A stretch of DNA of 64,000 bases. Source: Chitinophaga cymbidii (GTDB lineage Bacteria > Bacteroidota > Bacteroidia > Chitinophagales > Chitinophagaceae). Made by a program: the position numbers and the translations under genes. The notes under the pieces are model-generated. The model ran no database searches, was not told where the DNA came from, and saw nothing but the letters and a program-made list of their open reading frames with translations. The stretch is taken from contig NZ_BKAU01000005.1 in assembly GCF_007992715.1 (NCBI RefSeq), positions 682,001 to 746,000 on the forward strand. The letters run 5' to 3'. Below are positions 1 through 8,519 of this stretch, piece by piece (position 1 is the stretch's first letter; the number at the start of each line of letters is the position of its first letter).

Positions 1-2
1 TG

Positions 3-674
3 CAGAATATCGTCGTGGACCGGAATGCCGTTGTAAAAGCCGAATACCGGCCTGACCTGCTCAACGGCGTGATGGTGCTGGAGATGCCCGGCACCGCCAC
101 CAAACGGCAGCTGAACAGTCACGAGCTGGTCCGCACGGCGCAAAATGTAACCGCCATCCCTTATTACGCATGGGCCAACCGCGGGCCGGGCGATATGACC
201 GTATGGATTCCGTATGATGTATATGCCGCCACGCCGAAGGCCGCGCCTACCATCGCTTCAAAGAGCAGGATCAACGGGTCATTGCGCAACCAGCGCATGT
301 TCAAAGCGTTGAATGACCAGTACCAGCCCAAAAGTTCAGGGGATCACAGCGCTCCTTACCTGCACTGGTGGCCGAAGAAAAATTCGCCGGAATGGTTGCA
401 GTACGATTTTGACAAACCTTATACCATTTCCGAATCCACCGTGTACTGGTATGACGATGGCCCCTGGGGCGGCTGCCGCGTTCCGGCTTCCTGGCAGCTG
501 TACTACAAAAAGGATGGTGAATGGGTGCCGATAAAATTTTTGCATCCTTACCCTGTAACAAAAGATGCTTACAACACCGTCCGCTTCGATCCGGTGGAAA
601 CCACCGCATTGAAAATGGAAATCCAGCTGCCGGAGGAACATTCCGCCGGTCTGCATGAATGGACGGTAAAATGA
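3..674 (+). CDS. GH127-family (DUF1680) beta-L-arabinofuranosidase, C-terminal part, 5'-truncated by window edge
   Basis: The reading frame is open from the first bases and ends at a TGA at 672-674, so this is the 3' end of a larger gene. The segment IPYYAWANRGPGDMTVWIP near the middle is the conserved end of the DUF1680/GH127 catalytic domain. It is followed by about 130 residues that look like an F5/8-type (discoidin-like) sugar-binding module, rich in Trp and Tyr. Family members release arabinofuranose from plant polysaccharides, and Bacteroidota versions are usually secreted. The signal peptide and catalytic residues lie outside the window, so activity cannot be judged. The family is fairly certain; the substrate is not. 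Confidence 0.8.
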   Translation, partial: QNIVVDRNAVVKAEYRPDLLNGVMVLEMPGTATKRQLNSHELVRTAQNVTAIPYYAWANRGPGDMTVWIPYDVYAATPKAAPTIASKSRINGSLRNQRMFKALNDQYQPKSSGDHSAPYLHWWPKKNSPEWLQYDFDKPYTISESTVYWYDDGPWGGCRVPASWQLYYKKDGEWVPIKFLHPYPVTKDAYNTVRFDPVETTALKMEIQLPEEHSAGLHEWTVK

Positions 675-772
675 ATGGGTGCCGGTTCCCAATGTGTGTA
701 TGATAGGCAACACCGCCGGAAGCACGCAGGCGATAAGGCTGCTTTAGGCCGGGTTTTTGTATCCCCATCCGT

Positions 773-1723
773 ATGAAACAACCATTTCGCATCAAACGTT
801 GGTGGCAACTGTTCAAATGTGCGGCATCGGACTTCATGGATGACAAGGTGCTGAAGCTAAGCGCCTCACTGGCTTATTCCACCGTTTTTTCCATCGCGCC
901 GATGCTCATCATCGCGCTGTACACCAGTGATATCTTCCTCGGGCGCGATGCGCTGGAAGGCACGTTGTACGGGGAATTGCAGGGAATGATCGGCAGCGCC
1001 GCGGCGGCGCAGGTGCAGGAGATCGTACGGAATACCACGCTTTCCGCGGATTTCGGATGGTCTACCATCATCGGCGCTGTAACATTGGTAGTGGGCGCTA
1101 CGGGCGTGTTTACGGAAATACAGGATTCGATCAATATCATCTGGGGCCTGAAAGCCAAACCCCGTAAAGGAAAAGGGCTCATCAAAATATTGCTTACCCG
1201 TTTGTTGTCTTTCTCCATGGTGATCAGTCTTGGTTTTGTGCTGGTGGTATCGCTGGTGATCCACGGCGTGATAGAAGTGCTGCTGTCCCGGCTCACGCTG
1301 GTTTTCCCGGAGATCACGGTGGTGGCGGTGTACATCATCAACCTCGTGGTGACCTTTGCCACTATTACTGCTTTGTTTGCCGTTATTTTTAAAGTATTGC
1401 CGGATGCGCGGGTGCAGTGGCGGCATGTGTGGGTGGGGGCGATGACCACGGCGGTGCTGTTTATGATCGGGAAGTTCGCGATCGGGTTGTACCTGGGGAA
1501 TAGTTCGATTGGCAGTACTTACGGGGCCGCGGGGTCTATCGTGATCCTGCTGGTCTGGGTCTATTATTCCTCGGCCATCCTGTATTTCGGCGCGGAGTTC
1601 ACGCGGCAGTACGTGCAGCAGAAAGGGGAGCGCATCTATCCGAATGATTATGCGGTTTGGGTGGAGCAGGTGGAAATGGAGTCGAAAGGAAATCTGCCGG
1701 AGAAAAAGACGGCATCATCATAA
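773..1723 (+). CDS. YihY/BrkB family inner-membrane protein
   Basis: A 316-residue protein with a short basic N-terminus and about six hydrophobic segments between residues 30 and 285. Family hallmarks are visible: LAYSTVFSIAPML near residue 33 and YYSSAILYFGAEFTR near 263. YihY/BrkB proteins are integral inner-membrane proteins once misnamed ribonuclease BN; their role is not settled, with transport or membrane integrity proposed. The start follows a 98-base gap after the preceding glycosidase and no operon partner is evident. The last six bases overlap the 3' end of the convergent DeoR gene. Family call is secure, function unknown. Confidence 0.9.
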   Translation: MKQPFRIKRWWQLFKCAASDFMDDKVLKLSASLAYSTVFSIAPMLIIALYTSDIFLGRDALEGTLYGELQGMIGSAAAAQVQEIVRNTTLSADFGWSTIIGAVTLVVGATGVFTEIQDSINIIWGLKAKPRKGKGLIKILLTRLLSFSMVISLGFVLVVSLVIHGVIEVLLSRLTLVFPEITVVAVYIINLVVTFATITALFAVIFKVLPDARVQWRHVWVGAMTTAVLFMIGKFAIGLYLGNSSIGSTYGAAGSIVILLVWVYYSSAILYFGAEFTRQYVQQKGERIYPNDYAVWVEQVEMESKGNLPEKKTASS

Positions 1724-2464
1724 TACCTGCAACCCCATCTGCCGGTAAGGAATGAACAGCTCGTCTTCCGGCTGGTCCGTTACAATGGTGTCGATATCCG
1801 TGATGCCGCAAATCTTGAAATGTTCCGCGGTGCCCATCTTGTCACTCGTAGCCAGCGCCACAACCCTGCTGGACGCTTCCACGATGGTGGATTTAACTTC
1901 TGTTTCCTCTATGTCCGGGCCTGTAACGCCAACGGCTGTATGTAAACTGCAAACGCCCAGGAAACCAATGTCCGCCCGCACTTTCTGGAACATGCGGATG
2001 GTGTCCATACCGATGACCGTTTGCGAATCCTTCACGATCTTGCCGCCTGCAAAGATCACTTCCACGCCGGGATGGTCCATCAGCTGCACCACGATGGGTA
2101 CACTGTTGGTGATCACGCGCAGCTGCAGATGCTGCGGAAAAAGTTTGGCGAGCGAAAGGGTGGAGGTGCCGCCGTCGAGAATGATGGTTTGTCCGTTTTC
2201 CAATAACGACAAAGCTTTCCTTGCAATAACCTTCTTGTCATCTTCATGAAATACGATCCTTTCCTTGAACGAATACGGGTTGGGAGAATGCGGGATGGCG
2301 CCGCCACGCACCTTGATCAGGAGGCCGTTCTGCGCCAGCGATTCCAGGTCGCGGCGCACCGTATCTTCGGATACCTGCAAATCGTTGCTTAGCTCTGTTT
2401 GCAGTACTTTCTGGTCCGTGCGCAGCTTCTTCAGAATATAATCCAGCCGCTCTTCCTTTAACAT
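1718..2464 (-). CDS. DeoR/GlpR family transcriptional regulator
   Basis: A 248-residue protein of normal family length. Residues 1-55 form the DeoR helix-turn-helix (LQTELSNDLQVSEDTVRRDL, then GLLIKVRGGA). Residues 75-230 form the sugar-phosphate-sensing DeoRC domain, with ILDGGTSTLSLAK as the phosphate-binding loop and a later IGFLGVCSLH segment. DeoR repressors bind operators near their own promoters and are released by a phosphorylated sugar. The gene is divergent from a deoxyribonucleotidase across 94 AT-rich bases with several repeated elements, so self-control and control of that gene are likely. The actual inducer cannot be read from the sequence. Confidence 0.9.
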   Translation of the reverse strand: MLKEERLDYILKKLRTDQKVLQTELSNDLQVSEDTVRRDLESLAQNGLLIKVRGGAIPHSPNPYSFKERIVFHEDDKKVIARKALSLLENGQTIILDGGTSTLSLAKLFPQHLQLRVITNSVPIVVQLMDHPGVEVIFAGGKIVKDSQTVIGMDTIRMFQKVRADIGFLGVCSLHTAVGVTGPDIEETEVKSTIVEASSRVVALATSDKMGTAEHFKICGITDIDTIVTDQPEDELFIPYRQMGLQVL

Positions 2465-2558
2465 GTTTTGCTGTTTTTTGCAATATTATGTAAAATTCTG
2501 CGATTTTAAATAGGGTTATTTGATAAATATTGCATAATTTTGCATCAAATAGCAGAAT
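2465..2558. promoter_or_regulatory. Divergent promoter/operator region between deoR-type gene and nucleotidase gene
   Basis: Ninety-four AT-rich bases in otherwise GC-rich surroundings. TAATTTTG at 2535-2542 fits the Bacteroidota -7 consensus TAnnTTTG for the rightward gene. ATTCTGC (2495-2501) and GCAGAAT (2552-2558) form an inverted repeat. The words TTTTGCA, TTGCAATATTATG and TTGCATAATTTTGCA recur on both sides, as expected of DeoR-type operators. That the adjacent regulator binds here is inference. Confidence 0.5.
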
Positions 2559-3125
2559 ATGGCAAGAATAGTAATAGACATGGACGGGGTGATGGCGGAT
2601 CTGACGCAGCATTATATCGACTGGTACGAGGAGCGTACCGGCGAGCGGATCAGCCGGGAATCGCTGAACGGCGTGCCCGAAACACAGGGCTTCCCGAAAG
2701 AGGGCATCGTGCCGCAATTCCTGCATACGCCCGGCTTCTTCCGCACGGCGCCCGTGATACCGGGCAGCCAGGAAGTCATCAAAAAACTGATGGAACAGCA
2801 TGAGGTCTTCATTGTATCAGCCGCGGTAGAATTTCCGCAATCGCTGTCCGAGAAGATCGAATGGCTCGGCGAACACTTCCCCTTCATCAGCTGGAAACAC
2901 ATTGTGTTCTGCGGTCTGAAAACGATCGTGGAAGCGGATTATATGATCGATGATTACGACAAGAACCTGCGGTTCTTCAAAGGCGAGCCCCTGCTCTTCA
3001 GCGCCCCGCACAACGTGGGCCACGAGCTGTACAAGGATTATAGAAGAATGAACAGCTGGCAGGATGTGGCGGACTACTTCGCGCAGTTGGAAGAGCCGGT
3101 GCGCCTGCATCAGGCGGCTTCATAA
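2559..3125 (+). CDS. 5'(3')-deoxyribonucleotidase (NT5C-like HAD hydrolase)
   Basis: A 188-residue HAD-superfamily phosphatase. Motif I is DMDGVMAD at residues 7-14, with Asp7 as nucleophile and Asp9 as general acid. Motif II is FIVSAA near residue 85, and motif IV is MIDDYDKN near 128. Length and the DGVxAD form match cytosolic 5'(3')-deoxyribonucleotidases, which dephosphorylate dNMPs and help balance precursor pools. It is divergent from the DeoR-type regulator. A role in nucleotide or deoxyribose turnover would fit that neighbour but is inferred. Its 3' end overlaps the next, convergent gene by 16 bases. Confidence 0.85.
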   Translation: MARIVIDMDGVMADLTQHYIDWYEERTGERISRESLNGVPETQGFPKEGIVPQFLHTPGFFRTAPVIPGSQEVIKKLMEQHEVFIVSAAVEFPQSLSEKIEWLGEHFPFISWKHIVFCGLKTIVEADYMIDDYDKNLRFFKGEPLLFSAPHNVGHELYKDYRRMNSWQDVADYFAQLEEPVRLHQAAS

Positions 3126-3592
3126 TGCACGATGGACAGGCCGGGCTGTATCTCCGCCATGAACACCTCCGTTTCACGACGCAGCAGCAGCCAGGCCCCG
3201 AAAGCGTCCAGCAGCTCCAGCGGCGGTGTGGTGTAAGTGATGGAAACGGCGTGAATGTTTGGATTCCTGACATCTGAAGCCAGTATCTCAAACTGATAAT
3301 TTTCAAACGATATGGATTGCCCGGATGCAGTAATTGCACCGGGTATTTTGTTTTGTAGTCCCTGCACGTACAAACCGATCGCAAAGGCCGTTTTATACTG
3401 CACATTCACATTGGCTTTGGGAATGGCCGTCCGCAGCGCGTCCCAGGTAGGGTATTGGCGTTCCCGGTCGAAAGACTGCACCTGCACAAGATATTCCTGG
3501 TAGCTGTCCCGCCACACGTCCCGTTCAAATGTTCCCGATGCATTGGCATCGATGATCTGCCGGAAGGCTATTTTAACGATCGCTTTTTTCAT
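3110..3592 (-). CDS. Uncharacterised 160-residue protein
   Basis: No family recognised. The protein is soluble, with no signal peptide or membrane segment, and starts MKKAIVKIAFRQI. Residues 40-125 alternate in a way that suggests a mixed alpha/beta fold, including VQYKTAFAIGLYVQGLQNKIP. There are no cysteine or histidine clusters that would point to metal binding. It overlaps the 3' end of the nucleotidase gene by 16 bases, tail to tail, and has a 62-base gap to the dioxygenase gene downstream. It is likely a real gene because codon use is good and the frame contains no shorter competing ORF. Confidence 0.6.
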   Translation of the reverse strand: MKKAIVKIAFRQIIDANASGTFERDVWRDSYQEYLVQVQSFDRERQYPTWDALRTAIPKANVNVQYKTAFAIGLYVQGLQNKIPGAITASGQSISFENYQFEILASDVRNPNIHAVSITYTTPPLELLDAFGAWLLLRRETEVFMAEIQPGLSIVHYEAA

Positions 3593-3654
3593 GATGAAGA
3601 TTTGTAAAGGGCCGGCATATAGATGCCAACCCTTATTGTGATTGCATACGAAAA

Positions 3655-4380
3655 TTACGCGGAAATGTATATCGTGTGAGTAAGGTCATACCCTCCTGTG
3701 GCGCTGTTGGCCGTTACAGTTGCCAGCTCATTGTCCAGCGAATCCATGATGATGTTGTCGCCGGCGTTGGTAAGACTGTTCTGCCCGTGCGCCGCGTACA
3801 GCGAAGTGTTATACACCGCGGTGTTGATGGCGTCCGGGAAAGCGATCTGCGTGGTCAGCTTCAGGCTGTTATTGATGTAGACCTGGGCATGGATGTGCGT
3901 CACCCTGCCTTGATACCAGCCGGGGTAGATGGAAGTGAACTTCACCTGCCCATTGGCGTCTGTGTATTGCAGGCCGCGGCAGAATACCAGCGCGCTGTTG
4001 TTCTGCGTGCCGAGATAACCGGAATTCGTATAGCCGGAATAGTAGCCGTCCTTGTCACAATGCCATATATCCACCCGCGCATCCGCCACCACATTGCAGC
4101 TGTCTTTCACGTTGCGGATGACGATGGTAACCGCCAGCGGCAGACCTGTTTTCCCGTCGGTGATATCTGTCCGCTGAATGGACGAGCCGCGGCTGTTGTA
4201 CAGCGGATAGGGCCCGTCTGTTTCCGTGTCTGTTACGGTGCAGGTTTCTCCGTCAGCGCCGGTGCCGGTTTCGGCGGCGGTGTCCGTGTCGCTGTTCTTC
4301 CGGCAGGCGGCCAGCACAGGGAGGAAGGGCGTAAGCCCGATCACGCTGGCAGTGTTCCTGAGAAATTCTTTACGTTCCAT
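3655..4380 (-). CDS. Secreted intradiol ring-cleavage dioxygenase-like lipoprotein
   Basis: The protein is 241 residues when started at 4380, giving MERKEFLRN followed by a hydrophobic stretch and the lipobox-like LAAC, i.e. an exported lipoprotein, possibly via Tat. The C-terminal domain is of the intradiol dioxygenase type. GPYPLY and YPGWYQGRVTHIHAQVY supply the Tyr and the HxH ligands of the non-haem Fe(III) centre. These enzymes open catechol or protocatechuate rings, but secreted Bacteroidota homologues have unknown substrates. An upstream ATG at 4428 is possible but would crowd the tandem boxes at 4434-4463; the promoter layout favours 4380. Probable target of the adjacent LytTR regulator. 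Confidence 0.8.
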   Translation of the reverse strand: MERKEFLRNTASVIGLTPFLPVLAACRKNSDTDTAAETGTGADGETCTVTDTETDGPYPLYNSRGSSIQRTDITDGKTGLPLAVTIVIRNVKDSCNVVADARVDIWHCDKDGYYSGYTNSGYLGTQNNSALVFCRGLQYTDANGQVKFTSIYPGWYQGRVTHIHAQVYINNSLKLTTQIAFPDAINTAVYNTSLYAAHGQNSLTNAGDNIIMDSLDNELATVTANSATGGYDLTHTIYISA

Positions 4381-4397
4381 GTTCACTGGTTTTGATA

Positions 4398-4463
4398 CAA
4401 ATGTTCCCATAAAAATCTGCGCCGGCAACTATTTGCGGTGAAGAAGGAAAATCCTGCGGTGAA
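4398..4463 (-). promoter_or_regulatory. Predicted LytTR-controlled promoter of the dioxygenase gene
   Basis: Two exact copies of TGCGGTGAA on the + strand, at 4434-4442 and 4455-4463, start 21 bp apart. Exactly 28 bp separate the nearer copy from AACATTTG (minus strand, 4398-4405), a 7/8 match to TAnnTTTG. The gene start is 17 bp beyond. The same box and spacing recur before the LytS gene at 6244. Binding by the module 1 response regulator is inferred. Confidence 0.6.
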
Positions 4464-4469
4464 ACGGGT

Positions 4470-5150
4470 TTATGATTTGAAAATGGCGAAGAAAGGCGCT
4501 TCGTAGCTGCTGCCGATGGGGATGGTTTCTCCGGCGATGGTGATCACCTTGTTTTTTACCTGTTCAATTCTGCTGAACGGAACGATGTAGGAACGGTGTA
4601 CGCGGATAAAGGCTTTCGGGGGCAGCTTTTCGAGGATGTTCTTCATCGTCATGCGCACTACGATGGGCTTCTGCGCATGCAGGCGGATCTTCAGGTAATC
4701 ATCCAGCCCTTCAATAAAAAGAATGTCCGCCGTATCGATCTTCACCAGGCTGTAATCCACACGCACGAAAAGGTATTGCGGCGACTGGTCCATCAGCTGA
4801 CGGTATTCCGCTACTTTATTCACGGCTTGCAGGAAACGCTCGAAGGTAAAGGGTTTCAGCAGGTAGTCCATCGCCTTGAGGTTAAAGCCTTCCACGGCAT
4901 ATTCGCTGTAGGCGGTGGTGAAGATCACCTGTGTAGTATCTTGCAGCGGCCTGTAGAAGTCGATGCCGGAGATGGCGGGCATCCGGATGTCCAGGAAAAG
5001 CAGGTCCACCGGCGATCTTTCCAGGTAGGCCAGCGCTTCGGCGGTCTTGTTGAAGCTGCGTTCCAGGGTAATGAAATCCACCTTCCGGCAGAAGTTCTCG
5101 ATCACTTTCAGTGCCGGCAATTCATCGTCTATGGCAATGGCGCGGATCAT
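4470..5150 (-). CDS. LytR/AlgR-type response regulator (module 1)
   Basis: A 226-residue two-domain regulator. Residues 1-115 are a receiver with acidic pair Asp8/Asp9, phospho-acceptor Asp54 in LFLDIRMP, and the conserved Thr and Lys (FTTAYS, LLKPF). Residues 125-226 are a LytTR DNA-binding domain (FIRVHRSYIVP). LytTR domains bind pairs of about 9-bp repeats spaced by about 12 bp. The gene overlaps its kinase gene by four bases (ATGA), so the two are co-translated. Candidate binding boxes flank the operon on both sides, at 4434-4463 and 6287-6316. Confidence 0.93.
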   Translation of the reverse strand: MIRAIAIDDELPALKVIENFCRKVDFITLERSFNKTAEALAYLERSPVDLLFLDIRMPAISGIDFYRPLQDTTQVIFTTAYSEYAVEGFNLKAMDYLLKPFTFERFLQAVNKVAEYRQLMDQSPQYLFVRVDYSLVKIDTADILFIEGLDDYLKIRLHAQKPIVVRMTMKNILEKLPPKAFIRVHRSYIVPFSRIEQVKNKVITIAGETIPIGSSYEAPFFAIFKS

Positions 5151-6244
5151 TCCAGGTGCAATGTAAGGGAAATGAAGAAATCTCCGGCAGTATCGCGGAT
5201 GGTGAGGATGTGCTTGCCGGGATATAGCAGCAGGAGCCTGTTTTTGGTATTTTCTATGCCGAGCCCGCTTTCTTCCTGATCGTCCGCCTGCACATGTACT
5301 TTATGATTGAACACATCCAGCCGCAAAGTATGTTGATGGATGAACAAGCCGATGCGGATCTTCGAATGTTCGTCGGGGTTCACGCCATGTTTGAACGCAT
5401 TTTCAATAAAGGGGATCAGTATCAGCGGCGCGATCTGTTTGCCGGTGGGATTGCCTTCCACGGTCACTTCCAGGTCGAGCGCCCCGTAGAACCGGATGCG
5501 TTGCAGTTCGATGTAATTGCGGACGTAGGTGATCTCTTTGCCGAGGTCCACCATGTCGTTTCCCGCTTCGCTGATCACATGGCGCATCATGCCGGAGAGC
5601 TTTACAACGGCGGCGGCGGTATTTTCCGAACGTTCTAACGCCAGCGCATATATGCTGTTCAGGGTGTTGAAGAGGAAATGCGGGTTGATCTGCGCTTTGA
5701 GGAAGGCCAGTTCGGCCTGCAGCTTTTCCCTTTCCGTCCGCCGCCATTGGTTGCTGATCTGCAGTACGAGCGAAAAAAATACTACGAACAGGAAAAGAAA
5801 GAAATGCCGTGGGTCGGTGAAGAAGTGGTTGGGCATGGGCCTTTGCATATGCGGTGCGCCCGCTGGCCTGCCCTTTGGCGGTTCTTCATCCGGCCGCTGC
5901 CACCCGGCCCCGGGCGTTTTGGCCGGCCGCAGCGATTCCTGCAGCTTCGCTCTTGGTATCAGCGCCGGCGGTACAAGGCTGATCGCCGTATAACACGCCA
6001 GCATCGCGATGATGAACACTATATATTTCTTCGGGAAATACAGCCGGGGAATGAGCACGAAATAGTTTACATAAAAGAACCCCAGCAGCAGGAGGTACGT
6101 GAGAAAATCACGCTGCATCGGCGCCACATCCCACAACGCCGTAATACCGCGTTCCGAGCCGTCCGGCGAAAAAAGGAACGGCAGGGCAAGGAAAGCGAGG
6201 CTGCCCGCGATGTGCAGCAGAATTTGCTGTAGATGTCCTTTCAT
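5147..6244 (-). CDS. LytS-family sensor histidine kinase (module 1)
   Basis: A 365-residue membrane kinase. Four hydrophobic segments lie at roughly residues 9-25, 48-66, 74-92 and 147-163, with a Pro-rich loop around 108-140. The His_kinase domain has phospho-acceptor His189 in INPHFLFN. The GHKL ATPase is complete, with N-box PFIENAFKHG and G-box SGLGIENTKNRL. It should phosphorylate the LytTR regulator that follows with a four-base overlap. The signal is unknown; the short loops suggest sensing within the membrane. A perfect -7 element (TACATTTG, 6251-6258) lies six bases from the ATG, so the mRNA may be nearly leaderless. Confidence 0.92.
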   Translation of the reverse strand: MKGHLQQILLHIAGSLAFLALPFLFSPDGSERGITALWDVAPMQRDFLTYLLLLGFFYVNYFVLIPRLYFPKKYIVFIIAMLACYTAISLVPPALIPRAKLQESLRPAKTPGAGWQRPDEEPPKGRPAGAPHMQRPMPNHFFTDPRHFFLFLFVVFFSLVLQISNQWRRTEREKLQAELAFLKAQINPHFLFNTLNSIYALALERSENTAAAVVKLSGMMRHVISEAGNDMVDLGKEITYVRNYIELQRIRFYGALDLEVTVEGNPTGKQIAPLILIPFIENAFKHGVNPDEHSKIRIGLFIHQHTLRLDVFNHKVHVQADDQEESGLGIENTKNRLLLLYPGKHILTIRDTAGDFFISLTLHLE

Positions 6245-6250
6245 GCGCTA

Positions 6251-6316
6251 CAAATGTAGCATCCGTCCGGCAAACAGGGAAGATGTTGCGGTGAACACGG
6301 CGTTTGTGCCGGTGAA
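6251..6316 (-). promoter_or_regulatory. Predicted autoregulated promoter of LytS/LytTR module 1
   Basis: Boxes TGCGGTGAA (6287-6295) and GCCGGTGAA (6308-6316) on the + strand start 21 bp apart. A 28-bp gap then leads to TACATTTG (minus strand, 6251-6258), a perfect TAnnTTTG. The arrangement matches the dioxygenase promoter at 4398-4463 base for base in spacing. Self-control of the module is inferred. Confidence 0.6.
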
Positions 6317-6370
6317 AACGAATCATGGCCGGCATTTCAATGCGGCATGATCCGGTGCCGGGTCGCTGGA

Positions 6371-7186
6371 TTATTGTGCGGCGGCCGTACGTTTATTTTC
6401 CGGCGTCAGGTCCCTGATCTCGATCCTCCTGAAATCGATCGGCTGACCTTCACTTTGCAGCGCAATAAAGCCGGATGACAGCTTTTTACCGTCTACCTTG
6501 ATCGCCGGATCGAAATTATTCACCACCGGACCACCGATCTGCGGCTGCGAGTATTGCAGCACCGTATCGCCGTTGATGATGTGCGTGATCAGGGAATCGC
6601 CCAGTACGATCAGCTCGGCTTTCACCCACTGGTCGCCCTCGTAGGTTTTGGAAGAGGAGTTGATGCAATGCGTTGAGTCCAGCTTGCCTTTGTACACGAT
6701 GTGCGTGCCGGGAGAACACATATTGCCGGTGGGGCGGGGCTGCCCGTCACCAAGACCGGCCAGGAACTGCATTTCCACGGAGATGGGCCAGTCCTGCTCC
6801 TTCGGCATGGTGCGCGGGTCCTGGGAATGGTACATCAGGCCGCTGTTCAGGATGGTGTAGGAGGGCGCCGTTTTGCACCATTCCCCCACGAAACGGTATT
6901 CCAGCTTCAGGTGATAATGGGAAAAGGGCTGCTTGTAATAAAGATGCCCGTACTGGTTGTTGAAATCGCCATACTGATCGTAGCGTACCTGTATGATGCT
7001 GTCTTCCACGCGGAAGGTATTGCCGAAGTTCTCCCCGGTTTCGTGGTGATGGATCTTCACGATCCAGTCGTTGATGTCCGTACCATTGAAAAGGGACACC
7101 CATTTGGGTTCTTCCTGCGCCTGTGAGCAGCTGGCAAGGCCGGTTGCGGCGAATGCGAACGCGAGTAATCTTAACGGGAATTTCAT
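6371..7186 (-). CDS. DUF1080 (3-keto-disaccharide hydrolase-type) lipoprotein
   Basis: A 271-residue exported lipoprotein with a 19-residue signal ending LASC. The remainder is a single DUF1080 domain, a concanavalin-like beta sandwich starting WVSLFNGTDINDWIVK and ending with FIALQSEGQPIDFRRIEIRD, both typical of the family. Members are linked to hydrolysis of 3-keto-glycosides or to carbohydrate binding. Many Bacteroidota genomes carry dozens of copies, so substrate cannot be deduced. The gene stands alone, about 90 bases downstream of the helicase gene on the same strand. Confidence 0.88.
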   Translation of the reverse strand: MKFPLRLLAFAFAATGLASCSQAQEEPKWVSLFNGTDINDWIVKIHHHETGENFGNTFRVEDSIIQVRYDQYGDFNNQYGHLYYKQPFSHYHLKLEYRFVGEWCKTAPSYTILNSGLMYHSQDPRTMPKEQDWPISVEMQFLAGLGDGQPRPTGNMCSPGTHIVYKGKLDSTHCINSSSKTYEGDQWVKAELIVLGDSLITHIINGDTVLQYSQPQIGGPVVNNFDPAIKVDGKKLSSGFIALQSEGQPIDFRRIEIRDLTPENKRTAAAQ

Positions 7187-7277
7187 CTGTTGATATTCGT
7201 TTTTAGGGAACGCCCTGTGCGTAAACTGGGGCGTTTCATCCCGTTAAAATAATCCTTTACGGCGCAAAATGAAAGGG

Positions 7278-8519
7278 TCAGCGCTTTTTCTTTTTCCGTT
7301 TGTTCTCTTTGAGCGTTTTTTCATGCTGGTCGATGAGCAGCTGCCAGTTGTCGTTGGGGATGTCTTCGGAGAAGCTGATGGTTTCGCGGTAATCGTTCTT
7401 GTCGATCTTCATCACCTGTATCTCTTTACCAAGATAGGCCTGGATGGCCTCGAGCACGGGTTTTTCTTCCGCGCTGCAGAAAGATACGGCCTGCCCTTTC
7501 TGAATGCCCCGGCCGGTGCGGCCCACGCGGTGTACATAGTTTTCAGGTTCGTCCGGCAGGTCGTAGTTGACCACGTAGTCCACATTGGGAATGTCTATGC
7601 CGCGGGCGTTCACGTCGGTGGTGATCAGCACTTTCACGTCACCCTTTTTAAATTCATTCATGACGGACAGCCGGTCTTCCTGTTCCTTGCCGCCGTGCAT
7701 GGTCAACGTGGGGACGCCTACCCGCTGCATGGCGGCGAAAACGCGCTCTGCGCGCACTTTCGTGCGCACGAACACCAGTATCTTGTTTTCGGGGAATTCC
7801 CTTATGAGCCTTTCGAGGAAGAAGCGTTTATCGTCCATTTCCACATACGCTACGGAATGATTGACGTTCTTCGATACCGGGTCTTCCGGCGAAATCTGTA
7901 TGCGGATGGGATTGCGTACGATGGAATAGGCGATGTCCTTGATCTCTGTGTCGATGGTGGCGGAGAAAAAGAGGGTCTGGTGCTGGCGGGGCAGGTGTTT
8001 GATCACGTCCCGGATGTCGCGGATAAAGCCGAGGTCCAGCATATGGTCCGCTTCATCGAGGATGAGCGTGCGCACATGGCTGAGGTCCAGGTGCCCCTGG
8101 CTGATCAGGTCGAACATCCTGCCCGGCGTAGCGATCAGTACGTCCACCCCTTTATCCAGTTTTTTGATCTGCGCTTCCTGCTCCACGCCTCCGAAGAGGC
8201 CCATGATATCCACTTTGGTATATTTCCCGAGCTTTTTGAACACTTCCGCGATCTGGATGGCGAGTTCCCGGGTGGGCACCATCACGAGGCATTTCACTTC
8301 CCCTTTGGTACGGGAGCGGCGCTGCTGCTGGAGCAGATGGAGAACGGGAATGGCAAAAGCAGCGGTCTTGCCGGTTCCTGTTTGTGCGATGGCCAGTACG
8401 TCGTCGCCTTTCAGGATGGAAGGAATGGCTTTATACTGGATGTCGGTCGGCCGTTTGAATCCCTGTTCTTCCAGACTTCTTTTTATTTCTTCGGAAATGC
8501 GGTATTGCTCAAATTTCAT
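7278..8519 (-). CDS. DEAD-box ATP-dependent RNA helicase
   Basis: A 413-residue RhlE-like helicase with all core motifs in order: Q motif GFKRPTDIQ, motif I AQTGTGKT, Ia PTRELA, Ib TPGR, II DEAD, III SAT, IV ILVFVRTK, V ARGID and VI HRVGRTGR. It ends in a short lysine/arginine tail (ENKRKKKKR) that probably aids RNA binding. Role: ATP-driven remodelling of RNA duplexes, for instance in ribosome assembly or RNA decay. No partner gene is adjacent; the next gene upstream is 39 bases away on the same strand and unrelated. Confidence 0.95.
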   Translation of the reverse strand: MKFEQYRISEEIKRSLEEQGFKRPTDIQYKAIPSILKGDDVLAIAQTGTGKTAAFAIPVLHLLQQQRRSRTKGEVKCLVMVPTRELAIQIAEVFKKLGKYTKVDIMGLFGGVEQEAQIKKLDKGVDVLIATPGRMFDLISQGHLDLSHVRTLILDEADHMLDLGFIRDIRDVIKHLPRQHQTLFFSATIDTEIKDIAYSIVRNPIRIQISPEDPVSKNVNHSVAYVEMDDKRFFLERLIREFPENKILVFVRTKVRAERVFAAMQRVGVPTLTMHGGKEQEDRLSVMNEFKKGDVKVLITTDVNARGIDIPNVDYVVNYDLPDEPENYVHRVGRTGRGIQKGQAVSFCSAEEKPVLEAIQAYLGKEIQVMKIDKNDYRETISFSEDIPNDNWQLLIDQHEKTLKENKRKKKKR

